Assembly (NCBI RefSeq): GCF_900108955.1
Contig: NZ_FNYA01000002.1
Location: 558,001 to 622,000 of the forward strand
Direction of reading: 5' to 3'
DNA: 64,000 nt
From: Flavobacterium terrigena
Lineage (GTDB): Bacteria; Bacteroidota; Bacteroidia; Flavobacteriales; Flavobacteriaceae
Shown here piece after piece: positions 46,995 through 56,019 of this stretch (position 1 is its first letter; each line of letters opens with the position of its first letter). The translations under genes and the position numbers were made by a program. The notes beneath the pieces are model-generated. The model was not told the DNA's origin, searched no databases, and worked only from the letters and a program-made list of their open reading frames with translations.

Positions 46995-48845
46995 TTAGTT
47001 TGGTTTTGTAAAATGAATTGTTAATTTTAATTTTTTTGATTTCAGAACTCCATCACTATCTAAAAACGTTTCTGTACTATGAGTTCCATGTAAAACAGTA
47101 CCTTGTTGTGCTATAATAGATGAAACTGGAAAATACTCAATATCGTCATCTGTTCTAGAAGCATCAAAAGTCAATTTATCTTTATAATAATAATTACCAG
47201 TTAATGCAATATTTTCTGTTACTGAAAGTCCTAATTTAACATTTTTATTTAATTTTTCATTATCACTATTAATAAGATTATTAATATGTTGTGTAACTCT
47301 AATTTTATATTTAACTCCTTTTTCATCAGTATCATCTCTTTTAATAATACCTCCGTAAACAAGCTTATTTCTCTTTGCATTTGAACTTATACTTGTATCA
47401 TAAGAATAATCAATTATTGGTTTTTGATTTGTAGCATCAAATAAATATAATCTTTCAGCTTCTTGATATTTAGAATTATTAGACATTGCAGATTTATCAA
47501 CATAAAACTCTAAATAAGCATCATTAATTAACCAACCTTTCAATCTTAATTCATCAAGTTCATCAGAAACACCATTTGTACCAGAAACCAATTGTCCGTT
47601 AACTATTTTCAACACATCAGTATCTCCAAAGACATCAATATAAACCACAGAACCTTTTCCTCCCTTAACATATAATCTTTCATTTTGTCCGAAAGTAGGA
47701 CTTCCAAAAGTATTAGCAGGGCTTGACAAACCTGTATTGTAATTACCGAAAGATGTATCTGTATAAGCGAAATCTTGTAATGAAACCGTATTTCCACCTA
47801 CACCAGAACCTACATTAATTACAAATGCTTTAGAAGTAGCGGCCGTACCTGCTGGCGCACCATCATTTACTGAAGTATAATTTACATTTAATTTAGCATT
47901 GTTAAAATTTATCATTGCCATTGCACCTTCTTGACCTGCAACTTGTTCCATTTTAAAGTATAATCCTTTAAAATATTCTCTGAATTTATTGTTATTAAAC
48001 AAATCACTTGCTGAAGCACCAAATATTTTTTTCTCGAAAAAATCTCTGTTTAGAGTTAAATAAATACCAGGTGACAAACGTTCTTTTACTACCCATTTAG
48101 TAGGATCAGTTTGATCTGCACCTTGTAATACAGCACCATTAGCATCTACATATTCTAACTCACCAGTTACTGTATTAAGTTTTCTCTTATAAACAATAAT
48201 TTCTTCTTTATTAAAAAAGAATTGATCGTTTTCAGCAGGATCAGAACTATCATTTAAACGAACTCCATTTGGTATTGAAGTACCATCAACGTTGTTATGA
48301 CCTCTTTTCTGAGCATCAATAGCACCATCCATATTAGAATAATATCTTGAAGCGGTTTGATCATCATCCCCAGTTGCTCCTCCAAAAGATTTTAAAGCAA
48401 ACCCATTTTCATAAACACTTAGCTTCATTTTACTAACTTTACTTGCTTCGTCTTTCGAATAAATTGAATCTAAAGTATATTCTTTCGAACCATCAGAATT
48501 TGTAGCATCTACAGAACAAAAATAAGGTACATATAAAGTAACATTTTCAATTTGCACATTTGTTCCAAATTTTGGCTGTGCAGTTGTAAGCGCTACTTGC
48601 GTTACAAAATTTGCTTTTGTTTCTCCGAAAAAAGGATTATTATAAAACCCTAGCGGATTTATTGGCAAATTATTAGTTTGCACCTCACCAGTTTTAAGAG
48701 AATATGCTTTTAGATTTACTTCATGAGTATCAAAATCAAAATGTTCATCACCAACTAAATCTGCTCCAATAGTATTAAAATCTTGATCACAAGAGATAAA
48801 AACCATTGAAAATATTAAAAATGCTACTGCTAGATTCTTTTTCAT
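46995..48845 (-). CDS. DUF4270 domain lipoprotein
   Basis: A 616-residue exported lipoprotein: signal with lipobox MVFISC (Cys at about 19), then a long beta-rich domain that matches DUF4270 of Bacteroidota (start DQDFNTIGADLVGDEHFDFD; LPINPLGFYNNPFFGETKANF). The role is unknown. It lies between a starch-synthase-like gene and glmS, a conserved order in Flavobacteriaceae as I remember it. It may bind or process a surface glycan, which is only a guess from the neighbours. Confidence 0.88.
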   Translation of the reverse strand: MKKNLAVAFLIFSMVFISCDQDFNTIGADLVGDEHFDFDTHEVNLKAYSLKTGEVQTNNLPINPLGFYNNPFFGETKANFVTQVALTTAQPKFGTNVQIENVTLYVPYFCSVDATNSDGSKEYTLDSIYSKDEASKVSKMKLSVYENGFALKSFGGATGDDDQTASRYYSNMDGAIDAQKRGHNNVDGTSIPNGVRLNDSSDPAENDQFFFNKEEIIVYKRKLNTVTGELEYVDANGAVLQGADQTDPTKWVVKERLSPGIYLTLNRDFFEKKIFGASASDLFNNNKFREYFKGLYFKMEQVAGQEGAMAMINFNNAKLNVNYTSVNDGAPAGTAATSKAFVINVGSGVGGNTVSLQDFAYTDTSFGNYNTGLSSPANTFGSPTFGQNERLYVKGGKGSVVYIDVFGDTDVLKIVNGQLVSGTNGVSDELDELRLKGWLINDAYLEFYVDKSAMSNNSKYQEAERLYLFDATNQKPIIDYSYDTSISSNAKRNKLVYGGIIKRDDTDEKGVKYKIRVTQHINNLINSDNEKLNKNVKLGLSVTENIALTGNYYYKDKLTFDASRTDDDIEYFPVSSIIAQQGTVLHGTHSTETFLDSDGVLKSKKLKLTIHFTKPN

Positions 48846-48850
48846 TATAA

Positions 48851-49657
48851 TTATTGTACTTTATTTTTAATAAACTCTAAATACGCTTCTTTGAAAATTT
48901 CTTTCGGGGTGAAAGGTAAAAAAGGTTTTTTCGAAGTTTCTATATATTTTGTTAAATCTGCTGACAAGTCATTTGACGCAATAATAATTCCATCAGAATG
49001 ATCAATTGTAGCCTTCATTAAATTATTGAAAATTGGGTCTTTATAAATTGAAATAGCATCAGCTGGCAAATTATCGAAAGCCAATTTATTCATCATTTCA
49101 GTATCTAAAGTTCCTTCAAAGTCGTTATTGTAAACAGAAGTGATAATTTTTGTATCTTCAAAAATACCTTCATCTTTATAGTAATGTTTCAAATAAACAG
49201 GCAATAAAGACGCCATCCAACCATGAACGTGGATAATATCTGGTACCCAATTTAATTTTTTTACGGTTTCTACAACACCTTTTGCAAAGAAAATCGCTCT
49301 TTCGTCGTTATCTGGATACAATACACCTTCTTCATCAGAAAAAGTAGCTTTTCTTTTAAAATATTCGTCATTATCAATAAAATAAACCTGAATTCTTTCT
49401 TTAGGTATAGATGCCACCTTAATAATTAAAGGCATATCCATGTCATTCACTACCAAATTCATCCCAGAAAGTCTAATTACTTCATGTAATTGATGTCTGC
49501 GCTCATTGATATTTCCATATCTTGGCATAAAAATTCTTATCTGCCCTCCTACTTCATTTATCATTTTTGGCAGTTCATAAGAATGTAATGACACTTCATT
49601 TTCAGCTAAATAAGGCACTACTTCAGATGATACATATAATATCCTCTTGTCATTCAT
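48851..49657 (-). CDS. Glycogen/starch synthase-like protein, N-terminal GT5 half only
   Basis: About 268 residues that match the N-terminal Rossmann-type domain of GT5 glycogen synthases: MNDKRILYVSSEVVPYLAEN, EVGGQIRIFMPRYGNI, DNDERAIFFAKGVVE and PDIIHVHGWMASLLPVYLK. A full enzyme has about 480 residues with a second domain for ADP-glucose; that domain is missing, and the K-x-G-G-L glucan-site loop is changed to a non-matching AENEVS. It is therefore probably not a normal glycogen synthase. The ATG at 49657 is chosen (an upstream start at 49690 would lie at the -7 element TAATTTTG, 49688-49695 on the minus strand). It heads the operon with DUF4270 and glmS. Confidence 0.85.
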   Translation of the reverse strand: MNDKRILYVSSEVVPYLAENEVSLHSYELPKMINEVGGQIRIFMPRYGNINERRHQLHEVIRLSGMNLVVNDMDMPLIIKVASIPKERIQVYFIDNDEYFKRKATFSDEEGVLYPDNDERAIFFAKGVVETVKKLNWVPDIIHVHGWMASLLPVYLKHYYKDEGIFEDTKIITSVYNNDFEGTLDTEMMNKLAFDNLPADAISIYKDPIFNNLMKATIDHSDGIIIASNDLSADLTKYIETSKKPFLPFTPKEIFKEAYLEFIKNKVQ

Positions 49658-49687
49658 ATAATAAATGTTATATTTTTGTTTAATATG

Positions 49688-49734
49688 CAAAATTATAAAA
49701 ATTTATGGACTTATCTACTAAAATAGTAAGTTTG
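49688..49734. promoter_or_regulatory. Divergent promoter pair for the glycosyltransferase-like gene and panC
   Basis: On the minus strand TAATTTTG (49688-49695) and on the plus strand TAAGTTTG (49727-49734) both match TAnnTTTG and are 31 bases apart, facing away from each other. Neither has a clear -33 TTG. The two operons may share this 96-base region. Confidence 0.45.
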
Positions 49735-49753
49735 CATTTTATAATATTATACC

Positions 49754-50602
49754 ATGCACGTTTTTCAAACACAAAAAGAGCTTCAAATTGAATTAAATAA
49801 AACAGAAAATCAATCTAAAAAAATTGGTTTTGTGCCTACTATGGGCGCGTTACACGAAGGACACTTGTCGTTGTTGGAGCAATCTTTAGCAGAAAACGAA
49901 ATTACAGTTTTAAGTATTTTTGTAAATCCAACTCAGTTTAATAATGCGGACGATTTAAAGAAATACCCAAGAACTTTAGAAAAAGATGTAAAACTTGTTG
50001 AAAAACTAAACAAAAAAATACTGGTTTACGCTCCAAGCGTATCGGATATTTATGAAGGAAATACCATTTCTACTTCTTTCGATTATGACGGATTAGAAAA
50101 TCAAATGGAAGGTAAACATCGCCCTGGGCATTTTGATGGTGTGGGAACAATTGTGAAAAAATTGTTCGAAATTGTAAAACCAACCAACGCTTATTTTGGA
50201 GAAAAAGATTTTCAGCAATTGCAAATTGTTAGAAAGTTAGTTGCGAAACACAAAATACAAGTGAATATTATTGGTTGCGAAATTTTTAGAGAAGAAAGCG
50301 GCTTAGCAATGAGTAGTAGAAATGAAAGACTTTCTGAAAGCGCGAGAGCAGAATCTAAATTAATTTATCAAATACTTTCTCAAGCAAAAGAAAAATTTGT
50401 TTCAAAATCAGCAAATGATGTGGTTTTATTTGTGGAGAAAGAATTCAAAAAACATCCAAATTTCACACTAGAATATTTCGAAATTGCAGCAGAAGACACA
50501 CTTTTAACTTGCAAAAGAAAAGTCAAAAATAAAAAATACAGAGGCTTTATAGCCGTTTTTATTGAAAACATCAGATTAATTGATAATATTTCGTTAAAAT
50601 AA
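49754..50602 (+). CDS. panC: Pantoate--beta-alanine ligase
   Basis: A 282-residue ATP-dependent ligase that joins pantoate and beta-alanine to pantothenate. Signatures: PTMGALHEGHLSLL with the HxGH-type site (about 29-42), FVNPTQFNN, GEKDFQQLQIVRKL and SSRNERLS. The gene before panD and the shared pathway confirm it. Confidence 0.97.
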   Translation: MHVFQTQKELQIELNKTENQSKKIGFVPTMGALHEGHLSLLEQSLAENEITVLSIFVNPTQFNNADDLKKYPRTLEKDVKLVEKLNKKILVYAPSVSDIYEGNTISTSFDYDGLENQMEGKHRPGHFDGVGTIVKKLFEIVKPTNAYFGEKDFQQLQIVRKLVAKHKIQVNIIGCEIFREESGLAMSSRNERLSESARAESKLIYQILSQAKEKFVSKSANDVVLFVEKEFKKHPNFTLEYFEIAAEDTLLTCKRKVKNKKYRGFIAVFIENIRLIDNISLK

Positions 50603-50626
50603 ATTATAAAATTTATTCGAATTAAT

Positions 50627-50634
50627 TAACTTTG
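50627..50634 (+). promoter_or_regulatory. -7 element directly before panD
   Basis: TAACTTTG ends only 4 bases before the panD ATG (50639). If it works, the mRNA would be leaderless or nearly so. A -33 TTG is not evident. Confidence 0.35.
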
Positions 50635-50638
50635 CAAA

Positions 50639-50989
50639 ATGCAAATACAAGTAGTAAAATCTAAAATACACAGAGTTTCTGTTACTGGAGCCGATTTAAA
50701 TTATATTGGAAGTATTACAATTGACGAAGCTTTGCTTGAAGCTGCCAATATTGTGGAAGGTGAAAAAGTTGCCATTGTTAACATTAACAACGGAGAACGT
50801 TTAGAAACTTATGCCATAAAAGGACCAAGAAACACTGGTGAAATCACGTTAAATGGTCCAGCTGCCAGAAAAGTACACCGTGGCGATATTATTATCATTA
50901 TTGCCTATGGAATCATTGACTTTGAAGAAGCTAAAACCTTTAAACCTTGCTTAGTTTTCCCTAACGAAAAAGATAATTCTTTAACTTAG
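50639..50989 (+). CDS. panD: Aspartate 1-decarboxylase (pyruvoyl type)
   Basis: A 116-residue proenzyme that makes beta-alanine. It self-cleaves at Gly-Ser (IGSITID, about 24-25) to form the pyruvoyl group. [16 protein letters not shown] and [12 protein letters not shown], with [18 protein letters not shown], are the family hallmarks. It follows panC by 36 bases and supplies one of its substrates. Confidence 0.97.
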   Translation: MQIQVVKSKIHRVSVTGADLNYIGSITIDEALLEAANIVEGEKVAIVNINNGERLETYAIKGPRNTGEITLNGPAARKVHRGDIIIIIAYGIIDFEEAKTFKPCLVFPNEKDNSLT

Positions 50990-50991
50990 TT

Positions 50992-51951
50992 TTGAAAGCG
51001 AAATTAGGTAAAATTGCATCTTTATTTGTTCCGTTACTCTTAGGTTTCGGACTGATTTATTATCAATACACTACATTATCAGTTGAAGAATTAAATAAAA
51101 TTGAATCGTGTTTTAAACAAGCCGATTATTTTTACATTTTTCTATCATTATTTATTGCCTTATTTGGCTATTGGGCAAGAGCATATCGTTGGAAATATTC
51201 CTTACAACATTTAGGCTACAAAACAGATTTTAAAAACGATTTAATGTCGGTTTGTGTTTCCTATTTTATGAATTTAACCATTCCTAGGTCTGGTGAAATT
51301 ACTCGTGCTGCCTTATTAAAAAGATACGAAAATGTTCCTTTCGACAAAGGTTTTGGAACAATCGTAGCCGAAAGAATTGTAGACTTAGTTATCTTTTTCT
51401 TATTCGTAGGATTAGCATTTGTACTGCAATTTGAAAAATTATATAATTTCATCAAAGGAAAAATCGCTTTCGAAAAAATAGTTTTATTCGGAATTACTGG
51501 ATTAATTTTAGGAGTTGTTTTTCTTCTAATTTGGATTTATGCCGAATGGAGCATCATCAAAAAATTAAAAAATAAATTATCAGGCTTAATTGAAGGAATG
51601 CTAAGTATTCTAAAAATGAAAGACAAATGGAAATATATTTTCTTTTCTTTCTTTATTTGGTTTACCTATTTACTAATGTTTTACGTAACTATTTTCGCTT
51701 TACCCGAAACTTCAGATATTAGTTTTGACATTGTAATTATGGGCTTCATCTTCGGAAGTTTAGCCGTTGGTTTTACAAATGGTGGCTTAGGAGCTTATCC
51801 ATTAGCAATAGCAATGATATTTTCTTTGTATGGCATTTCAAACGATATTGGAACAGCTTTCGGTTGGTTAGTTTGGACCTCACAAACTATTTTAACCATT
51901 TTACTTGGTTTATTATCTTACGCTTTTTTACCGCTCTACAATAAAAAATAA
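50992..51951 (+). CDS. Flippase-like / LPG-synthase transmembrane domain protein (UPF0104)
   Basis: A 319-residue membrane protein with about eight helices of the lysylphosphatidylglycerol-synthase-TM (flippase-like) family. RAYRWKYSLQHLG near 63-75 and SVCVSYFMNLTIPRSGEITR, then FGTIVAERIVDLV, are the conserved blocks. The domain is thought to move lipids across the membrane; there is no catalytic partner domain. The start is a TTG at 50992, 2 bases after the panD stop, because no upstream ATG is in frame and the next Met is far inside. It is co-transcribed with panCD. Confidence 0.88.
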   Translation: MKAKLGKIASLFVPLLLGFGLIYYQYTTLSVEELNKIESCFKQADYFYIFLSLFIALFGYWARAYRWKYSLQHLGYKTDFKNDLMSVCVSYFMNLTIPRSGEITRAALLKRYENVPFDKGFGTIVAERIVDLVIFFLFVGLAFVLQFEKLYNFIKGKIAFEKIVLFGITGLILGVVFLLIWIYAEWSIIKKLKNKLSGLIEGMLSILKMKDKWKYIFFSFFIWFTYLLMFYVTIFALPETSDISFDIVIMGFIFGSLAVGFTNGGLGAYPLAIAMIFSLYGISNDIGTAFGWLVWTSQTILTILLGLLSYAFLPLYNKK

Positions 51952-51989
51952 TTAGTATATTGCTACATTATTTATTAAACTAATTTATC

Positions 51990-53210
51990 ATGAAGATTAA
52001 ATCTGTCCTACTATTTTTAATGGTTTCAATCTCTGTTTTTTCTCAAAAAATTGAAGAAAAAATTCAGTCAAAAAAACTAAATGACGAAAGAACTTTTTCG
52101 GTAATTACTCCTGCATCATACGAAAGTAATCCAACAAAAAAATACCCAGTTTTAGTTTTATTAGATGGCGAATATTTAGCAGATCCTTTTTCAGGAATTT
52201 TAAAATATGGAAACTATTGGGACGATTTACCAGAAATGATAATTGTAGCCGTAAATCAAAATTATGGTGAAACACGTTTTAACGATAGTAACTATGGAGA
52301 AGATGGTCTACCAGCAGATTCTGGTGCGAAATTTTTTGAATTTATTGGTTTCGAATTGTTACCATATGTACAACAAAAATACAGAACTTTACCTTTCAGA
52401 ATGATTGCTGGACACGACACTACAGCAGGATTTTTAAATTTCTATTTATACAAAGACGACCCAATTTTCAATGCATTTATCTCATTAGCTCCAGAAATGG
52501 CAACAGCTATGGAAGACAGAATTGCAGACCGTTTAGCTAAAATTCAAAAACCAATTTTTTACTATCACGCTACTTCAACAGGTGATTTAGAAGAAATTCA
52601 AGAAAAAACAAAAAAATTGGATGATGTTGCTAAAGACATCAAAAATCCAAACATGATTTACAGATATGATGTTTTCAAAAACACATCTCATTATTCTTTA
52701 GTTGCTGAAGCGATTCCAAGTGCGATGTATTTTATTTTCAACGGATACCAACCTATTTCAAAATTAGAATTCAACGAAAAAATTCTAAAATTAGACAAAG
52801 GTTATGCACAATATTTAATTGACAAATACGATTATATCGAAAAGAAAATCGGCATAAAAATGCAACCAAGAATGTCTGATTTCAAAGCAATTGAAGCAGC
52901 GATTCTAAAAAACAAAGCGTACGACGAATTTCAATTATTAGCGGAATATTCAGATAAACAATATCCTAAAACAATGTTGGGAACATACCAACGTGGAATG
53001 TATTTTGAAAAAACTGGCGACAGCAAAAGAGCTGCAAAAGAATACATGAGAGCTTATACTCAGGAACCAATTGGCGATTTAACTAAAGATTATTTATTGG
53101 ATAGAGCAGAAGCTTTAAAAGGTAAAAAAGATGAACCGAAAGTGGAAGAAGTTCCAACGGATACTCCAGCTGAACCAGTTCCAACTGAAGAACCAAAAAA
53201 AGACGAATAA
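51990..53210 (+). CDS. Esterase-fold protein with altered nucleophile and acidic tail
   Basis: A 406-residue exported protein (signal about 1-18, ending FSQ). Residues about 20-260 match the alpha/beta-hydrolase esterase (esterase D-like) family: TPASYESNPTKKYPVLVLLDGEYL and the segment LPFRMIAGHDTTAGFLNFY. The usual nucleophile elbow GHSxGG reads GHDTTAG, so Asp replaces the Ser near residue 143. The His of the triad is present in NTSHYSLV. A helical TPR-like part (about 265-370) and a Pro/Glu-rich tail follow. It may be an inactive or changed hydrolase. It lies between the flippase-like gene and radA. Confidence 0.8.
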   Translation: MKIKSVLLFLMVSISVFSQKIEEKIQSKKLNDERTFSVITPASYESNPTKKYPVLVLLDGEYLADPFSGILKYGNYWDDLPEMIIVAVNQNYGETRFNDSNYGEDGLPADSGAKFFEFIGFELLPYVQQKYRTLPFRMIAGHDTTAGFLNFYLYKDDPIFNAFISLAPEMATAMEDRIADRLAKIQKPIFYYHATSTGDLEEIQEKTKKLDDVAKDIKNPNMIYRYDVFKNTSHYSLVAEAIPSAMYFIFNGYQPISKLEFNEKILKLDKGYAQYLIDKYDYIEKKIGIKMQPRMSDFKAIEAAILKNKAYDEFQLLAEYSDKQYPKTMLGTYQRGMYFEKTGDSKRAAKEYMRAYTQEPIGDLTKDYLLDRAEALKGKKDEPKVEEVPTDTPAEPVPTEEPKKDE

Positions 53211-53237
53211 TACCGAAAATAAATCCAGCATAAATAA

Positions 53238-54599
53238 ATGGCTAAACTAAAAACTTCTTTCTTTTGTCAAAGTTGTGGAACTAACTATGCAAAATGGTTA
53301 GGACAATGTACTTCATGTAAACAATGGAACACAATCGTAGAAGAAATTATTCAGAAAGAAGAAAAACAAGCTTGGCGAAGCCCTTCATCAGAAGCTAAAA
53401 AAATTGCCAAACCTTTAAAAATAAATGAAATTTCGACTTCAGAAGAAGTACGAATGAACACCACTGACGGCGAATTAAATCGTGTTTTAGGTGGCGGATT
53501 AGTTCCTGGCTCACTAACGCTTTTGGGTGGTGAACCTGGAATTGGAAAAAGTACGCTTTTACTTCAAATTTCATTGAAATTACCATACAAAACGTTATAT
53601 GTTTCGGGTGAAGAAAGTCAGAAACAAATAAAAATGCGTGCGGAAAGAATTACGGGTCAAACCGATAATTGTTTCATTTTAACCGAAACTAAAACGCAAA
53701 ATATTTTTCGTCAAATCGAAGAAATTGAACCAGAAGTGGTGATTATCGATTCGATTCAGACCTTACATACAGAATATATTGAATCATCGGCTGGAAGTAT
53801 TTCTCAAATTAGAGAATGTACGGCCGAGCTGATTAAATTCGCCAAAGAAACTAACGTACCTGTGATTTTAATTGGTCATATTACCAAAGACGGAACTATC
53901 GCTGGTCCGAAAATTTTGGAACATATGGTCGATACGGTTTTACAATTTGAAGGCGACCGAAATCACGTGTACAGAATTCTTCGTGCGTTAAAAAACCGTT
54001 TTGGTTCTACAGCCGAATTAGGAATTTATGAAATGTTAGGCAACGGTTTACGAGAAGTTTCTAACCCTTCAGAAATTCTAATTTCTAACAAAGACAATTA
54101 CTTATCTGGAACTGCAATCGCTACCACTATTGAAGGAATGCGCCCGTTAATGATTGAAATTCAAGCCTTAGTTTCAACTGCTGTTTACGGAACACCTCAA
54201 CGAAGCACAACGGGTTATAATCTGAAAAGATTAAACATGATTTTGGCGGTTTTAGAAAAACGTGCCGGTTTTCGCTTAGGCGCGAAAGACGTATTTTTAA
54301 ATATTACTGGCGGAATTAACGTAGACGATCCTGCGATTGATTTAGCAGTTGTTGCAGCCATTTTATCTTCAAACGAAGACATTACCATCGATAAAGATTT
54401 TTGTTTTGCTGGCGAAGTCGGTTTAACTGGCGAAATTCGTCCAGTAAATAAAGTCGAACAACGTATTCATGAAGCAGAAAAATTAGGTTTTTCAACCATT
54501 TTCGTATCGAAACACAATAAAATCAACCCAAAAGATTTTAAAATTGATGTTCGAATGGTGAGCAAAATTGAAGATTTAGTAGAACAATTGTTTGGGTAA
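53238..54599 (+). CDS. radA: DNA repair protein RadA
   Basis: A 453-residue RecA-like ATPase that helps branch migration in recombinational repair. In order: C4 zinc finger CQSCGTNYAKWLGQCTSC (about 10-27), Walker A GGEPGIGKSTLL (about 95-106), RadA motif KNRFGSTAELG (about 252-262) and a C-terminal Lon-like domain (about 290-453). It is the expected length and intact. Confidence 0.97.
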   Translation: MAKLKTSFFCQSCGTNYAKWLGQCTSCKQWNTIVEEIIQKEEKQAWRSPSSEAKKIAKPLKINEISTSEEVRMNTTDGELNRVLGGGLVPGSLTLLGGEPGIGKSTLLLQISLKLPYKTLYVSGEESQKQIKMRAERITGQTDNCFILTETKTQNIFRQIEEIEPEVVIIDSIQTLHTEYIESSAGSISQIRECTAELIKFAKETNVPVILIGHITKDGTIAGPKILEHMVDTVLQFEGDRNHVYRILRALKNRFGSTAELGIYEMLGNGLREVSNPSEILISNKDNYLSGTAIATTIEGMRPLMIEIQALVSTAVYGTPQRSTTGYNLKRLNMILAVLEKRAGFRLGAKDVFLNITGGINVDDPAIDLAVVAAILSSNEDITIDKDFCFAGEVGLTGEIRPVNKVEQRIHEAEKLGFSTIFVSKHNKINPKDFKIDVRMVSKIEDLVEQLFG

Positions 54600-54610
54600 A
54601 ACATCTTTAC

Positions 54611-55126
54611 ATGAAATCTAAATCAGAAATAGTTCAAATTCTACAATCCTATCACGAATTAGGACAAACGGAAGCTGCAGCCTTGTTTCTATTAGAAGAA
54701 TTCGATATCAAACATTCAAACTTTAAAGGCATCGAATTTAGAGAAAAAGCCGAACCAAGTTTTATTCTTTTTACAGCTGAAGGCGAAATTGGTGATTCAC
54801 AAATTATACGAATTCCAGAAAATGCTTTCGAATTTCCTTTTGAATTAGTAATCAATCTTTTGGCTCACGAAATGATTCATGTGATTCAGAAATCTCCCGA
54901 TTATAAAATTCAAGACAAAAACGAACGCGAATGGCAAGCCTATTGCGAAATGTGTTTCCACGAAATCTTTCCAAAAGTTCCAAACGCTTCAAAAAAACAA
55001 AGATTATTTTTCGCCAATAAAGCTTTAGAATATTTTAATCGAATGGAAAAAAACGGCGAATTACAAAAAAAATATTTCAATCAAAAACTTGAAATTGAGC
55101 AGTTTATAAAAAATTTAGAAAAATAA
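54611..55126 (+). CDS. Hypothetical protein with HExxH motif
   Basis: A 171-residue soluble protein. The segment LVINLLAHEMIHVIQ (about 77-91) has a canonical HExxH zinc-binding motif, with a downstream Glu in NEREWQAYCE (about 101-110) that could be the third ligand, as in zincins. Charged helices fill the rest; there is no signal peptide. It starts 11 bases after radA and is probably co-transcribed. A SprT- or ImmA-like protease is possible; the substrate is unknown. Confidence 0.7.
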   Translation: MKSKSEIVQILQSYHELGQTEAAALFLLEEFDIKHSNFKGIEFREKAEPSFILFTAEGEIGDSQIIRIPENAFEFPFELVINLLAHEMIHVIQKSPDYKIQDKNEREWQAYCEMCFHEIFPKVPNASKKQRLFFANKALEYFNRMEKNGELQKKYFNQKLEIEQFIKNLEK

Positions 55127-55215
55127 TTTATTCCTTTCCCAACCTTTTTATAATAATTGTAATCTATATAAATAGAACTTCTGTTTTGAGGTTTTAATTT
55201 AAAATTACAAATGTT

Positions 55216-56001
55216 ATGAAAAAGCAATTTTCCCTAAAAATAGAAAATCCGTGCGACGCGAAATTCAGCGAAATGACTCCCAATGCAAATGGCTCATTTT
55301 GTAGTTCTTGTGCGAAAACCGTAATCGACTTAAGTCGAAAAACAAATTCTGAAGTCGCTAAAATTTTAGCCAATTCAAAAGACTCTAATATTTGTGCGCG
55401 TTTAAAAACTTCACAATTAGATCAAGTTTTCGAACATAACGAAGCTTCAAAATTAAATACTTTCAAATACGCGACAGCTATTGCTGCTTCAGTTTTATTG
55501 ACATCAAATGTGATAGCTCAAGAAAAAGAACCTGCAAAAATTGAAGTAGATGGTAGTAAGCCTCAACGTATTATGGGGAAAATTGCTTACAAAGAACCTG
55601 TAAACACCATTAAGCATCAACCATTTAGAACTTATAAAGTGGTTTCATTCTCAATTCAAGGAAAATTGTTAGACAGTAAAACGAATAAACCGATTTCAGA
55701 AAAGTTATATCCTAACTTATCAATTTATATCAATGGCGCTCAAAAAAACTTAAAAATTGATGCGAAAACAGGCAAATTCGAAGTTCCAGTTGTATTAAGT
55801 GAAAACGCAACAGAAATTAGCGTCCACATTAGCAATGATGATAAAAATTACAACAATACGTTTCAAATTGATTTAAAAATGATCAAAAACAACAAATTGA
55901 ATTTAAATATTTATATCAATCCTGAAGAAGAATTACAAAAATATATGATTATGGGCGGTTTAGGCATCAACAATCATACTTCAAAAAACTACAATTCATA
56001 A
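55216..56001 (+). CDS. Cys-rich cytoplasmic/membrane protein with exported beta-domain
   Basis: A 261-residue protein. The N-terminus (about 1-70) has NPCDAKFSEMTPNANGSFCSSCAKTVIDL and later ICARLK, four or five Cys in a zinc-finger-like layout. A hydrophobic segment follows (about 85-100, TAIAASVLLTSNVIA), then a beta-rich part with a carboxypeptidase-regulatory-like strand pattern (about 150-235). No enzyme domain is recognised; this N-terminal pattern recurs before TonB-plug or regulatory-like domains in Flavobacteria, from memory. It is the first gene of the 55.2-59.0 kb locus. Confidence 0.7.
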   Translation: MKKQFSLKIENPCDAKFSEMTPNANGSFCSSCAKTVIDLSRKTNSEVAKILANSKDSNICARLKTSQLDQVFEHNEASKLNTFKYATAIAASVLLTSNVIAQEKEPAKIEVDGSKPQRIMGKIAYKEPVNTIKHQPFRTYKVVSFSIQGKLLDSKTNKPISEKLYPNLSIYINGAQKNLKIDAKTGKFEVPVVLSENATEISVHISNDDKNYNNTFQIDLKMIKNNKLNLNIYINPEEELQKYMIMGGLGINNHTSKNYNS

Positions 56002-56019
56002 TCTTAAAAAATATTTATC

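Noticed and set aside
49658..49690. Upstream start at 49690 for the GT5-like gene
   Set aside because: It would begin within the predicted -7 element and adds a non-conserved peptide; the ATG at 49657 (MNDKRIL) fits the family.
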